Assembly (NCBI GenBank): GCA_007858575.1
Contig: CP042279.1
Location: 5,830,501-5,894,500 of the forward strand
Length of the DNA stretch: 64,000 nt
Reading direction: 5' to 3'
Source of the DNA: Streptomyces sp. WAC08241
GTDB taxonomy: Bacteria > Actinomycetota > Actinomycetes > Streptomycetales > Streptomycetaceae
In this document: in pieces, positions 9,942 through 20,096 of the stretch
How positions within the stretch are numbered: position 1 is the stretch's first letter
Layout of the letters: each line of letters begins with the position of its first letter
Notes under the pieces: generated by a model
What the model was told of the DNA's origin: nothing
What the model saw: only the letters and a program-made list of their open reading frames with translations
The model's database searches: none
Position numbers and translations under genes: made by a program

Positions 9942-10406
9942 ATGACCACGCTCAAGGCGAAGCTCCAGGACGACCTCAACGCCGCGATCAGGGAGCGCGA
10001 CGAACTGCGCTCCTCGACCCTGCGGCTGACCATCACCGCGATCACCAAGGAGGAGGTCGCGGGCAAGACCAAGCGCGAGCTCTCCGACGACGAGGTGCAG
10101 AAGGTGATCGCCAAGGAGGCGAAGAAGCGCCGCGAGGCAGCGGACGCCTTCGAGCAGGGCGGTCGCCACGAGTCCGCCGAGCGGGAGCGGGCCGAGGGCC
10201 TCCTCCTCGACGCGTACCTGCCGAAGCAGCTCAGTGACGAGGAGCTCGACGGGATCGTCGCGGCGGCCGTCGAGGAGGCGAAGGCCGCGGGCGCCGAGGG
10301 ACCGCGCGCCATGGGCGCCGTCATGAAGATCGTGAACCCGAAGGTGGCCGGCCTGGCGGAGGGCGGCAGGGTCGCCGCCGCCGTGAAGAAGCTGCTCGCG
10401 GGCTGA
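9942..10406 (+). CDS. GatB/YqeY domain protein
   Basis: One of the few intact genes in the window: 154 residues from the ATG at 9942 to the TGA at 10404. It shows the all-helical YqeY fold, with LKAKLQDDLNAAIRERDEL at the start, a helical hairpin rich in Lys/Glu (EVQKVIAKEAKKRREAADAF), YLPKQLSDEELDGIV and MGAVMKIVNPKVAG near the end. YqeY resembles the tRNA-binding tail of GatB, the amidotransferase subunit; its exact role is unsettled in the literature. It starts divergently from the metallophosphoesterase with 71 bp between the starts, and a strong terminator follows. Confidence 0.92.
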   Translation: MTTLKAKLQDDLNAAIRERDELRSSTLRLTITAITKEEVAGKTKRELSDDEVQKVIAKEAKKRREAADAFEQGGRHESAERERAEGLLLDAYLPKQLSDEELDGIVAAAVEEAKAAGAEGPRAMGAVMKIVNPKVAGLAEGGRVAAAVKKLLAG

Positions 10407-10420
10407 TCCGCGCAGAACGC

Positions 10421-10457
10421 ACGAGAGGGCGCCCCCGTCGCGGGGGCGCCCTCTCGT
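10421..10457. terminator. Bidirectional hairpin between yqeY and the PBP gene
   Basis: Perfect 16-bp inverted repeat (ACGAGAGGGCGCCCCC at 10421-10436, partner at 10442-10457) with a 5-base loop. The genes on either side converge, so it can serve both. Confidence 0.75.
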
Positions 10458-10474
10458 ACGCGGTGGGGCCGGTC

Positions 10475-12681
10475 TCAGTCGAACAGGCCCTGCGGGAGCG
10501 TGATCCCGGGGATGTTCGGCTTGCGGTCGCCGGGCTTGCCGTCACGGGGCTTCTTCGGCTTCCCCGGCTTGTTCGGGCCCTCGTCCCCCTCCTTCTCCTT
10601 GTCCTTGGGGTTCTCGGCCCGCGGCACGGAGACGGGGTGAAGGACGGGTCTGGCCGGCGTCCAGCGCGCCGGTCATCGCGATCTTCCAGATCGGGCCGGG
10701 CAGGCAGCCGCCGCAGACCTTGTCGTAGTACTCGCCGCCGATGGTGATCCGGAACATCGACTGCTTCTCGCCGACGTCGTCGCCGACCCAGACCGCGGTG
10801 GAGAGGTTCGGGGTGTAGCCGACGAACCAGGCGTCCTTGCGGTCGTTGGTCGTACCGGTCTTGCCCGCGTTGTCGCGGTCGCTGAGGCCGGCCTTCTGGC
10901 CGGTGCCGTCCTCGACGACGCCCTTCAGCATCTGGTTGACCGTGTCGGCGGTCCGGTCGCTCATCGCCCGCGAGCACTTCGTCTGCGGCACGTTGAGCTT
11001 GTCGCCGTTGGCGGTCTTGATCGACTCGATGGCGATCGGGGTGCAGTACAGGCCGCGGTTGGCGAAGGTCGCGTAGGCGGACGCCATCGACAGCGGGGTG
11101 CTGACCTCACCGCCGAGGGTGATCGAGGCGTTCTCCTCGATCGGCTTGCCGTCGCCGCGCTCGTAGCCCAGCTTCTTCGCCATCTGGATGGTCTCGCACA
11201 GACCGGTCTGCTGCTCCAGGAGCGCGAAGTAGGTGTTGATGGACTTGCCGAGCGCTCCCGTCATGTCCCAGGTGCCGGCCTCCTCCTCCATCTCGTTCTG
11301 CAACTGCCACTTGTCGTAGCCGGTGGGGGTGCCCTTGCAGGTGCGGAAGGAGCTCTTCTCCAGCTCGATCTTCCACGGCGTGGTGTACGTCTGCGCCGGG
11401 CTGATGCCCTTCTCCAGGGCCGCGGCGGCGGTGATCGGCTTGAAGGTCGAGCCGACCTGGAAGCCGTACGTGCTGCCGCCCATCCGGTTGCTGACGGAGA
11501 GGTTGAGCGTCGTCTCGTTCTTCTTCGGGTCCAGGCCGTACGGGCGGGACTGGCCCATCGAGAGGATCTTGCCGGTGCCGGGCTGGACCTGCACCACCGA
11601 GGCGGCGACCGGGTCGTCCTTGTTGACCTTCGCGATGGCGGCCTCGTTGGCGGCGGCCTGGGCGCGCGGGCTGAGCGTGGTCTTGACGGTGAGGCCGCCC
11701 AGGTTCCACAGCTTCTGGCGCTCCTCGGACGTCTTGCCGAAGACCGGGTCGCTGAGGATCGTCTTGCGGACGTAGTCGCAGAAGAAGCCGGCGCCGTCGA
11801 CGGCGGTGATGCAGCCGTTCTTCGGGGTCTTCACCTTCAGCTTCAGCGGGCGGCCTTCGCCGCGTCCGCCTCGGCCTGGCTGATGTCCTTCACGTCGGCC
11901 ATCCGCTGGAGGACCACGTTGCGGCGCTTGGTCGCTTCCTCGACGTCGTTGATCGGGTCGTAGCGGCTGGGCGACTGCACGAGGCCGGCCATCATCGCCG
12001 CCTCGCCGAGGTCCAGGTCGGCGGCGTGCTTGGAGAAGTACCGCTGCGAGGCGGCCTCGATGCCGTACGCCTGCCGCCCGAAGAACGTGATGTTGAGGTA
12101 GTTCTCCAGGATCTTCTTCTTGCCCAGCTCCTCCTCGACCTGGATCGCGAACTTCAGCTCGCGGACCTTGCGGCCGATGGTCTGCTGGGTGGCCTGCGCG
12201 ACCTTCTCGGGGTCGTCGCCGGCCTCCTCGACGAAGACGTTCTTCACGTACTGCTGGGTGAGGGTCGACGCGCCCTCGGAGACCCCGCCGGACTGCGCGT
12301 TGCGGTTGATCGCGCGCAGCACGCCCTTGAGGTCGATCGCCCCGTGCTCGTAGAAGCGCCCGTCCTCGATCGCGACGATCGCCTTCTGCATGTACGGGGA
12401 GATCTTCTCGATCGGGACGACCGTCCGGTCCCGCGAGTACACCGTGGCGATCAGGCCGCCCTCGGAGTCGAGGATCTTGGTGCGCTGACTCAGCGGCGGG
12501 TCTTCAGGTTCGAGGGGATCTCGTCGAACCCCTCGACCGTGCCCTTCGCGGCCAGCCCGAGTGCCCCGGCCGCGGGCAGGGCGATGCCTGCCAGCACGGC
12601 TCCCGCGAGCACACTGACACCGAGGAACTTGGCGGCCTGCTGGGTCCCGGTCAGACCACCGCCCGAGCGCTTCTTTGCCAT
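10475..12681 (-). CDS. Class A penicillin-binding protein (transglycosylase/transpeptidase)
   Basis: Polymerises glycan strands and cross-links peptides outside the membrane. About 735 residues: short cytosolic start (MAKKRSGGGLTGTQQAAKF), a membrane helix, then a GT51 domain with EDGRFYEHGAIDLKG, GASTLTQQYVKN and RKVRELKFAIQVE. The transpeptidase domain has the serine motif STFKPITA, SINTYF (SxN) and DNAGKTGTT (KTG). The tail is Lys/Pro-rich (GPNKPGKPKKPRDGKPG). Start is the ATG at 12679-12681. Frames change near 12490, 11845 and 10645, each at a short homopolymer. It sits divergently from wblA. Confidence 0.93.
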
Positions 12682-13192
12682 GGGGGCAGCCTAATCCGTA
12701 GACATGAGCGAACAGCGGGAGCGGGGGCCCTCGGAGCGTTCGGGTACCGGACCGTGACATCCGGGAGCCGATCGGGGCGCGCGGGTCCAGGTTTCCATTC
12801 GCCGGACACGCGCCCAGGCCTTGGCCTAAGCTGCTCACAACTGTCACAGCAGTGCGGTCCGACGACAAGGCCCGGTTGTGACGTCGGCATGAATTTCCGT
12901 GACCCCGAAACACGGGAAGCTCGTGTCCGATTCCGGCACATGCGTCACGCGGCGTCCCGAGTGACACCGCTGAGGAAGGGCATATCCACGAGGTATGTCC
13001 GTTATCCCACGCATGTCCATCGATCACTCCCCTGGGTGATCTGACGCGCACGCATAGTCCGTTCGGGCCATTCAAGATTGGGCCCGAAGGGGTGTTGCGC
13101 TGTGTCCACCTTCCGTAACGTCCCAACTGGCAGCGGTGAATATGCCGCTGCCGCCGTGGGGGAGCCTCGATTCGGGAGAGGACGGCGCCGGT
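12682..13192. promoter_or_regulatory. Long wblA upstream region with two inverted repeats
   Basis: No gene is seen in these 511 bp between the PBP start and wblA. It is less GC-rich than the coding DNA. Two dyads stand out: GATCAC-8 nt-GTGATC (13022-13041) and TTCGGGCC-11 nt-GGCCCGAA (13062-13088). The wblA leader is known in Streptomyces to be long and targeted by several developmental regulators. Whether these dyads are operators or an attenuator is inference. Confidence 0.4.
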
Positions 13193-13535
13193 ATGGGCTG
13201 GGTAGCTGACTGGAGTGCGCAGGCGGCCTGCCGCACTACCGATCCGGATGAACTTTTCGTGCAGGGAGCGGCGCAGAACAGGGCCAGGCGGTGTGCACCG
13301 GATGCCCGGTGCGGACCGAGTGCCTCGCCGACGCCCTCGACAACCGCGTGGAGTTCGGCGTGTGGGGCGGCATGACGGAGCGCGAGCGCCGCGCCCTGCT
13401 GCGCCGGAGACCGACCGTCACCTCGTGGCGCCGGCTCTGGAGACCGCGCGCACGGAGTACGAGCGGGGAGCGGGCCTGCTGCCCGTGGCGATGGACGACG
13501 ACGCGACGTACGAGGAGTACGCGGCGGTCGGCTGA
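13193..13535 (+). CDS. wblA: WhiB-like iron-sulfur regulator WblA
   Basis: A 112-113 residue WhiB-family protein. The four Cys that hold the [4Fe-4S] cluster are in AACRTT and AVCTGCPVRTEC, followed by the beta-turn VWGGM and the basic C-terminal motif RERRALLRRRPTVTSWRRL used for DNA or sigma-factor contact. The ATG at 13193 (MGWVADWSAQAACRTTDPDE) follows GGGAGAGGACGG and matches the WblA start; an upstream in-frame GTG at 13136 is less likely. Two frame changes (near 13283 and 13435) interrupt it. WblA controls the switch from aerial growth to sporulation and lowers antibiotic production in Streptomyces. The identification rests on near-complete match to the WblA sequence as I recall it. 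Confidence 0.92.
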
Positions 13536-13645
13536 ACGCGCCGGGGCGTACGCCCCCGACGCGCGGAAACCCTCCGGTCGTTCAGTCGAACCAGTCGATT
13601 CAGTGGAACGAGTGATCCAGTCGGTCCGGAGAGGGCGGAGACGGT

Positions 13646-15204
13646 TCAGGCCGAGGGCGTTCGCCCGCCGGTGAGCCGGTCGCCGATGGCCCGCAGCCCG
13701 GCGAGGTCGTGCACATCGCCGGGCAGGGCGGCTACTTCACCACCGCCACCTCGGGGTGGCGCGCGGTGAAGCGGTCGCGCGTGTGCTGCTCGCGCGCGAG
13801 CACCCGCATGCGCTCGGCGTGCAGGTGCAGGAGCCCCGCGGTGAGCTGCCGTACGTCTACGGCGTCGTCCAGGGTGTCGTCATGTGGGTCACGTGTGCGG
13901 TGCGCGTCCGTGTCGTGCTCGTTGTGCTCGTCGTGCTTGTCGCGTGCTTCAGGTGCGTCGGCGTGCTGTGCGGCCGGATCGGTCGCGGCTGTGGGGGCAG
14001 CCTCGGATCCGGCGGGTACGGCAGGGGTGACGGGTGCGGAAGGTGCGGCGGCGGTGGCGAGTCGGGACGGCTCGAGGTCGGTGGCCGGGGAGCCACGCTG
14101 ACCAGTCTTCCCGTCCCCCTGATCCACAATGCGACCCTCGTCAAGATTTTCCGCGGCGGCCCGCGCCCGCTCCGCCGAGAGGCCGGCGGCCCCGCTGCCG
14201 TGCACGCGGTTGAGGACGAGACCGGCCAGCGGCATCCGCTCCGCGGCCAGCCGCTCCACGAAGTACGCGGCCTCGCGCAGCGCGTCCCGCTCCGGCGTGG
14301 CCACCACGAGGAAGGCCGTGCCCGGGGCCTGGAGCAGCTTGTACGTGGCGTCGGCGCGGGTCCGGAAACCGCCGAACATCGTGTCCATCGCCGCCACGAA
14401 CGTCTGCACGTCCTTGAGGAACTGACCCCGAGCAGCTTTCCGAGCGTCCCCGTCATCATCGACATGCCGACGTTGAGGAACTTCATCCCGGCCCGGCCCC
14501 CACCTTCGCCGGGGCCATGAGCAGCTTGATGAACTTCCCGTCCAGGAAGGACCCGAGCCGCTTCGGCGCGTCCAGGAAGTCCAGGGCCGAGCGGGACGGC
14601 GGGGTGTCGACGACGATCAGGTCCCACTCGTCCCGCGCCCGGAGCTGGCCCAGCTTCTCCATCGCCATGTACTCCTGCGTACCGGCGAACCCGGCCGACA
14701 GGGACTGGTAGAAGGGGTTCTCCAGGATCGCCCGGGCCCGCCCGGCGTCCGCGTGCGCCTCGACGATCTCGTCGAAGGTCCGCTTCATGTCGAGCATCAT
14801 CGCGTGCAGCTCGCCGCCGTCGGAGCCCTTGATCCCCTCCACCTTGCGCGGGGTGTTGTCGAGGGAGTCGATCCCCATCGACTGGGCGAGGCGGCGGGCC
14901 GGGTCGATGGTGAGGACGACGACGCGCCGCCCGCGCTCCGCCGCCCGCACGCCGAGGGCCGCCGCCGTGGTCGTCTTGCCGACCCCGCCCGCGCCGCAGC
15001 AGACGATGATGCGGGTGCCCCGGTCGTCGAGCAGCGGGTCCAGCTCCAGGACAGGGGCGGTGTCGATCCCGGCGGTCCCGGGCGCGGCCGTCTCGCCCTC
15101 GTCGTTCCCGGCCGTCCCGTGCTCGCCCGCGCCGGCCGTCCCGGGCCCGTCGGGGGCGAGGGGGTCTCCGGTCCGTCCGTGGCGGTCGCCGTCTTCTCCG
15201 TCAC
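13646..15204 (-). CDS. Get3/ArsA-like ATPase, second of a pair
   Basis: About 518 residues. After a disordered, Gly/Thr/Glu-rich N-terminus it has the Walker A CGAGGVGKTTTAAALG, then LTIDPARRLAQSMGID and switch II VVDTPPSRSALDFLDAP, as in ArsA/Get3 P-loop ATPases. A helical part (PFYQSLSAGFAGTQEYMAM) follows. Late in the protein, about residues 405-450, lies a charged insert rich in His/Asp (DKHDEHNEHDTDAHR), and the end reads HERMRVLAREQHTRDRF-type helix before GRTPSA. The GTG at 15202-15204 overlaps the stop of the upstream ATPase by GTGA, so the two are translationally coupled. Frames change near 15180-14980, 14500, 14425 and 13733. It probably forms a heteromer with its partner. Substrate is unknown; no arsenic genes are near. 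Confidence 0.8.
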
Positions 15205-16160
15205 GCGCCCACCCCTTGCCTCCGCAGTTCCTTCGCCAGTCGGTAGAGCCCCGCGATGTCTGCCCCGTCGCCCAGGTACGGCAGCTCGTACGCGGGGACG
15301 CCGACGCCGTCCAGGACGGTGCGCTGCGCCCGCTCCAGCTCCACCCGCCGGGCGTGCTCGGCCGCCTGGTCGAGGAGCGGCTCGACCAGGCGCGTGGAGC
15401 CCGCGACGCCGACGGAGGCCAGGGTTCGCGATCGCCTCCCGGTGGTCGCCGGAGGCGGCCCGTACCGCCGCGGTGTCGAGGACGTGGGGCCGGACCATGT
15501 TCACCACGACCCGCCCCACCGGCAGTTCGGCCGCGCGCAGCTCCGCGATGCCGTCCGCCGTCTCCTGGACCGGCATCTCCTCCAGGAGGGTCACCAGGTG
15601 GACCGCCGTCTCGGGGACTTGAGGACCCGCATGACGGCCTGCGCCTGGTTGTGTATCGGGCCGATCCTGGCCAGGCCCGCCACCTCGTCGTTGACGTTCA
15701 GGAAGCGGGTGATGCGGCCGGTGGGCGGCGCGTCCATGACCACGTGGTCGTAGGTCGGGCGGCCGTCCTTCTCCCGCCGCCGGACCGCCTCGCACGCCTT
15801 TCCGGTCAGCAGGACGTCCCGTACGCCCGGTGCGATCGTCGTCGCGAAGTCGATCGCGCCGAGCTTCTTCAAGGCCCGCCCCGCGCCGCCCAGCTTGTAG
15901 AACATCTGGAGGTAGTCGAGGAGCGCGCGCTCGGCGTCGATCGCCAGCGCGTACACCTCCCCGCCGCCCGGGGCGACGGCGATCTTGCGCTCCTCGTACG
16001 GAAGCGCCTCCGTCTCGAAGAGCTGTGCGATGCCCTGCCTGCCTTCGACCTCGACGAGGAGGGTCCGCTTCCCCTCCGTCGCGAGGGCGAGGGCGAGGGC
16101 GGCGGCGACCGTCGTCTTACCGGTACCGCCCTTGCCGCTGACGACCTGGAGCCTGCTCAC
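15201..16160 (-). CDS. Get3/ArsA-like ATPase, first of a pair
   Basis: About 320 residues. The deviant Walker A is VVSGKGGTGKTTVAAAL at the very N-terminus, followed by LLVEVEGRQGIAQLF, YALAIDAERALLDYL, and switch II VVMDAPPTGRITRFLN. The C-terminal part (VTLLEEMPVQETADGIAELR and VNMVRPHVLD) is the ArsA-type helical region. I chose the GTG at 16158-16160 (VSRLQVVSGKGG) as start, since the P-loop of this family begins within a few residues of it. Frames change near 15615 and 15425. In Streptomyces this pair conservedly neighbours wblA, which suggests a role in envelope or developmental physiology, not metal resistance. Confidence 0.83.
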
Positions 16161-16327
16161 GCTGTCGAGCCTAACCACTGGCGGCCGCGCCCAATCAGGA
16201 GGCCGCCCCCGAGAACCTCCCTAGGGCCGCCTCGGGGTCGCGCGGGAGAGCCCTCGGAGACCCCTCGGAGACTCTTCGGAGAGCCGCCTCGGGAAGCCGC
16301 CCTCCGGCAGCGGATACAGTCGGGCCC

Positions 16328-16486
16328 ATGACCAAGTGGGAGTACGTCACGGTGCCGCTTCTGGTGCACGCGACCAAGCAGATTCTGGACACCTGGGGCG
16401 AGGACGGCTGGGAGCTCGTCCAGGTCGTGCCCGGGCCGAACAACCCCGAGCAGCTCGTGGCCTACCTGAAGCGGCCCAAGTCGTGA
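16328..16486 (+). CDS. DUF4177 small protein
   Basis: An intact 52-residue protein: MTKWEYVTVPLLVHATKQIL, DTWGEDGWELVQVVPG, and a basic end LVAYLKRPKS. It fits DUF4177, a small domain of unknown function. Its TGA at 16484 overlaps the GTG start of the RidA gene (GTGA), so the two are translated together. The start ATG at 16328 is followed by an uninterrupted frame, in contrast to its longer neighbours. Confidence 0.88.
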   Translation: MTKWEYVTVPLLVHATKQILDTWGEDGWELVQVVPGPNNPEQLVAYLKRPKS

Positions 16487-16953
16487 GCGGGGCCGTCGAG
16501 GCGAAGCTCGCCGAGCTGGGCCTGACCCTGCCGGAGGTCGTGCCGCCGCTGGCCGCGTACCAGCCGGCCGTGCGGTCGGGCGTGTACGTCTACACCTCGG
16601 GCCAGCTCCCGATGGTGGCCGGCAAGCTTCCGGTGACCGGCAAGGTCGGCGCCGAGGTCACCGCCGAGGAGGCCAAGCAGCTCGCCGCCACGTGCGCGCT
16701 CAACGCCCTCGCGGCCGTGAAGTCGGTCGCCGGTGACCTCGACCGCGTCAAGCGCGTCGTGAAGGTCGTCGGCTTCGTCGCCTCCGCCGCCGACTTCACC
16801 GGGCAGCCGGGCGTGATCAACGGCGCCAGCGAGCTGCTCGGTGCCGTCCTCGGCGAGAAGGGCGTGCACGCGCGCAGCGCCGTCGGCGTGGCTGTGCTGC
16901 CGCTCGACGCCCCCGTCGAGGTCGAGGTCCAGGTCGAGCTGACTGAGGCCTGA
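16483..16953 (+). CDS. RidA family protein (enamine/imine deaminase)
   Basis: Intact, 156 residues. It carries the RidA plan: YVYTSGQLPMVAGKLPVTGK, TAEEAKQLAATCALNALAAV, RVKRVVKVVGFVASAADF and ASELLGAVLGEKGVHARSAV, where the conserved Arg binds the substrate carboxylate, then VAVLPLDAPVEVEVQVEL. RidA enzymes hydrolyse reactive enamines made by PLP enzymes. This is the longer YjgH-like branch, whose activity is less certain. The GTG start overlaps the DUF4177 stop. Confidence 0.9.
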   Translation: MSGAVEAKLAELGLTLPEVVPPLAAYQPAVRSGVYVYTSGQLPMVAGKLPVTGKVGAEVTAEEAKQLAATCALNALAAVKSVAGDLDRVKRVVKVVGFVASAADFTGQPGVINGASELLGAVLGEKGVHARSAVGVAVLPLDAPVEVEVQVELTEA

Positions 16954-16979
16954 CCGCCCCGCGGGCAGTACGCGCGAAC

Positions 16980-17010
16980 GGCCGGCCGCCCCACCGGGGC
17001 GACCGGCCTT
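16980..17010 (+). terminator. Hairpin terminator after ridA
   Basis: GGCCGGCCGCCCC pairs with GGGGCGACCGGCC across ACC, with one mismatch, followed by TT. It begins 27 bases after the ridA stop. Confidence 0.6.
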
Positions 17011-17039
17011 CGCGCGCGTGGCACCCCTGTGGCTTCTCG

Positions 17040-17165
17040 GACCCGTGCGTGGCACCCCGTACGCCTTCCGCCCCCGTGCGCGTGGCGCCTCCCCGTCCTC
17101 CGGCCCCGTGCGCGTGGCGCCTCCCCGCCCTCCGGCCCCGTGCCTTTCGGCCCCCGTCCCGGCTC
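17040..17165. repeat. Short imperfect tandem repeats upstream of the NUDIX gene
   Basis: A 31-bp unit beginning CCCCGTGCGCGTGGCGCCTC and ending CCTCCGG occurs twice back to back (about 17073-17135), flanked by degenerate partial copies (CCCGTGCGTGGCACCCCGTA). It lies between the ridA terminator and the start at 17205. Confidence 0.6.
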
Positions 17166-17204
17166 GCCCTCGTGCATTCCCGTCCTTGCGCATAGCATCC
17201 GGCC

Positions 17205-18091
17205 ATGTCGAATGGTCAGTCGAAGCAGTCGAACGGACAGTGGTATCCGCCGGAGTGGCCCGACCGCATCCGCGCCCTCGCCGCCGGTGAGCTGACCCCG
17301 GTGGTGCCCCGGCGCGCCGCCACCGTCCTGCTCCTGCGGGACGGGGAGCCGGGCCCGACGTCCACATGCTGCGCCGCCGCACCTCGATGGCCTTCGCGGG
17401 CGGCGCGTACGCCTACCCCGGCGGCGGCGTCGACCCGCGCGACGAGCAGCCGGTGCGCTGGGCGGGCCCGTCCCGGGAGACCTGGGCGGCCCGGCTCGGC
17501 CTCGACGACCCCGCGCAGGCCCAGGCCGTGGTCTGCGCCGCCGTGCGCGAGACGTACGAGGAGGCGGGCGTGCTGCTCGCCGGGGAGACCGAGGACGGGG
17601 TCGTCGGGGACACGACCGGCGAGGACTGGGAGCGGGACCGGGAGGCGCTCGTCGCCCGCGAGCTGTCCTTCGCCGACTTCCTCGACCGGCGTGGGCTCGT
17701 CCTGCGCTCCGACCTGCTCGGCGCCTGGGCCCGCTGGATCACGCCCGAGTTCGAGCAGCGCCGGTACGACACCTGGTTCTTCGTGGCCGCCCTCCCGGCC
17801 GGCCAGCGGACCCGGAACGCCTCCACCGAGGCCGACCGCACGGTCTGGATCCGCCCGGCGGAGGCCGCCGCCGGCTACGACCGGGGCGAGCTGCTCATGA
17901 TGCCGCCGACGATCTCCACCCTGCGCACCCTGGAGCCGTACGGGACGGCCTCCGAGGCCCTCGCGGCGGCGGAGGCGCGGGATCTGGCCCCGGTGCTCGC
18001 CCAGGCGCGCCTGGAGGGCGAGGAGCTGGTCCTGAGCTGGCCGGGCCACGAGGAGTTCACCAAGATCGTCCCGGCCGGAGGTGCGCGATGA
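17205..18091 (+). CDS. NUDIX hydrolase
   Basis: About 296 residues. The NUDIX box is recognisable as GGAYAYPGGGVDP near residue 65 with the distant REU-type part VRETYEEAGVLLAG near residue 120, separated by a longer insert than usual. The C-terminal half (WARWITPEFEQRRYDTWFFV, then EADRTVWIRPAEAAAGY) fits the larger NUDT19/RhoII-like group that acts on CoA or related diphosphates. Start is the ATG at 17205. One frame change (near 17360, GGGCCCGACG) separates the N-terminal strand RRAATVLLLRDGEPG from VHMLRRRTSMAF. Its stop overlaps the ATG of the next gene (ATGA at 18088-18091). Confidence 0.85.
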
Positions 18092-18915
18092 GCGACGCCG
18101 CCGCCCTGCCCGGGCAGCCGCGCGGGCTCGTGGTCACCGGGCCCGCGACCGACCGCGCCGTGAACGTCCTGGCGCCCAACCCGTCCGCCATGACCCTCGA
18201 CGGCACCAACACCTGGCTGCTCTCCGAGCCCGGCTCGGACCTGGCCGTCGTCGTCGACCCCGGCCCGCTCGACGAGGGCCACCTGCGGAACGTGATCGAC
18301 ACCGCCGGGAAGCTCGGCAAGCGGGTCGCGCTCACCCTCCTCACCCACGGCCACCCGGACCACGCGGAGGGCGCCGGGCGCTTCGCCGAGCTGACCCGGA
18401 CGCCCGTGCGCGCCCTCGATCCGGCGCTCCGGCTCGGCGACGAGGGGCTCGGCGAGGGGACGTGGTGACGGTCGGCGGCCTGGAGCTGCGGGTCGTCCCG
18501 ACGCCCGGCCACACCTCGGACTCGCTCTCCTTCCACCTCCCCGCCGACCGGGCGGTCCTGACCGGCGACACGATCCTGGGGCGCGGGACGACGATGGTCG
18601 CGCACCCGGACGGGCGCCTCGGGGACTACCTGGACTCGCTGCGGCGGCTGCGCTCGCTGACCGTCGACGACGGGGTGCGCACGGTCCTGCCGGGCCACGG
18701 GCCGGTCCTGGAGGACGCGCAGGGGCCGTGGAGTTCTACTCGCGCACCGGGCGAGCCGGCTCGCCCAGGTCGAGACGGCGGCCGAGAACGGCCTCCGTAC
18801 GGCACCGGAGGTCGTCGCCCACGTGTACGCGGACGTGGACCGCTCCCTGCGGCCGGCGGCCGAGCTGTCGGTGCGGGCGCAGTTGGAGTACCTGCGGGAG
18901 CGCGGGCTGATCTGA
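18088..18915 (+). CDS. Metallo-beta-lactamase fold hydrolase
   Basis: About 275 residues of the glyoxalase-II/LACTB2-like group. The start is PSAMTLDGTNTWLL, the metal motif is LTHGHPDHAEG (HxHxDH), then TPGHTSDSLSF (second His), LTGDTILGRGT (bridging Asp) and VLPGHGPVLED (third His). The C-terminal winged-helix-like tail (RLAQVETAAENGLRTAPEVV to LEYLRERGLI) is typical of LACTB2. The ATG at 18088 overlaps the NUDIX stop, so both are translated as a unit. Frames change near 18465 and 18728. LACTB2-type proteins are RNases or thioesterases; the substrate here is open. Confidence 0.86.
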
Positions 18916-19099
18916 GGGGCGCAGGGCCTTTCGGGGTCCCGGAAGGGCACGCCCGCGCGTGGAGGCGGGCCGGGGAGGGGTCCCTCGTGTCACGATCCTG
19001 AACCAGGAGGCGCCCCGGGTATCGGCCCTCGGCGACCCGTGTTTTACGCTCCCTTTACATCTGGTCGTGGCTCCGGCCATAGCTTTCGGGGGAACGCCT

Positions 19100-19982
19100 G
19101 TGTTCGTCGTCGCCATCCTGCTGTTCATAGCCGCAGTGGTGCTCTACTTCGTCGCCCGCGCCCAGGACTCGAAGGGGTTGAAGCTCGGCGCCCTCGGTGC
19201 CGTGATCGCCGGTCTCTTCTCGCTGATCACGAGCATGACGTACGTGATCAGCGCGTACGAGGTCGGCGTGCCGGTCGCCTTCGGCAAGGTCGGCACGCCC
19301 ATGACCTCGGGCCTGCACCTGAAGTCGCCGTTCACCAACGTCACCACCTTCTCCACCCGCCCCGTCGACCTCAACCTCTCCGACAAGGACGTGGTCGAGG
19401 TCCGCTCTCGCAGGGCGGCGTCATGTACGCCGAGGTGACCGTGAAGTGGGCGGTCGTCCCGGGCAAGTCCGTCGAGCTCTACAAGCTGGCGGGCAGCGAG
19501 GACGCCATCCAGCAGCGGCTCGTCTTCCCGGACAGCCGCGAGATCGTCCGCAACGTCTTCGCCCGCTACACGAGCGAGCAGGGCTACGCCTCCGACCGCG
19601 AGAAGATCAACGCGGAGATCGCCACCCTGGTCAAGGAGCGCCTGGCCCCGCGCGGCATCGACGTGACCACGGTCAACCTGCGCAACGTGAAGCCCTCGGA
19701 GGCGCTCCAGGCCAGATCGACCGCAAGATCCAGCAGCAGCAGGCCACCGAGCGGGCCACCGAGGCCGCCCGCACCGCCAAGGCCGAGTCCGACCGGCGCC
19801 GGATCGAGGCGGAGGGCATCGCCCGCGCCAACAAGATCCTCAACGACTCGCTGACGGACAAGGTCCTGATGAACCAGTGCATCGACGCCTTCAAGGAGGC
19901 GGCGGCGAAGAACCCGGTCTACACCGTGCCCTGCGCGAACGGCGCCTCGGCCCCGGTGATCGTGGACGGTTCGAAGCGCTGA
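19100..19982 (+). CDS. SPFH/prohibitin-family membrane protein
   Basis: About 294 residues. It opens with two membrane segments, FVVAILLFIAAVVLYFVA and LGALGAVIAGLFSLITS, followed by the SPFH domain: YEVGVPVAFGKVGTPMTSGL, HLKSPFTNVTTFSTRPVDLN, YAEVTVKWAVVPGKSVELY and REIVRNVFARYTSEQGYASD. A charged coiled coil (RKIQQQQATERATEAARTAK) comes next, then the end PVYTVPCANG. Such proteins scaffold membrane microdomains and protease complexes. The GTG at 19100 follows TCGGGGGAA. Frames change near 19410 and 19712. It stands alone, without an NfeD partner. Confidence 0.82.
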
Positions 19983-20033
19983 TCCCGCGCTGACCGGCCG
20001 TAACTGACTGGCCGTACGCGCGTACGCACGCGG

Positions 20034-20067
20034 AAGGCCGCCCCCGTGGACCGGGGGCGGCCTTTTT
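20034..20067. terminator. Intrinsic terminator between SPFH gene and crp
   Basis: AAGGCCGCCCCC pairs perfectly with GGGGGCGGCCTT across a 7-base loop and is followed by TTTTT on the + strand. The two genes converge here. Confidence 0.85.
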
Positions 20068-20096
20068 CCGTACGTACGCGCGCGTGCTCGGGTCGT

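Noticed and set aside
13646..16160. Arsenic resistance operon
   Set aside because: The ArsA-like pair lacks arsB, arsC and arsD neighbours; the ArsR gene of the window is 36 kb away and tied to an exporter.
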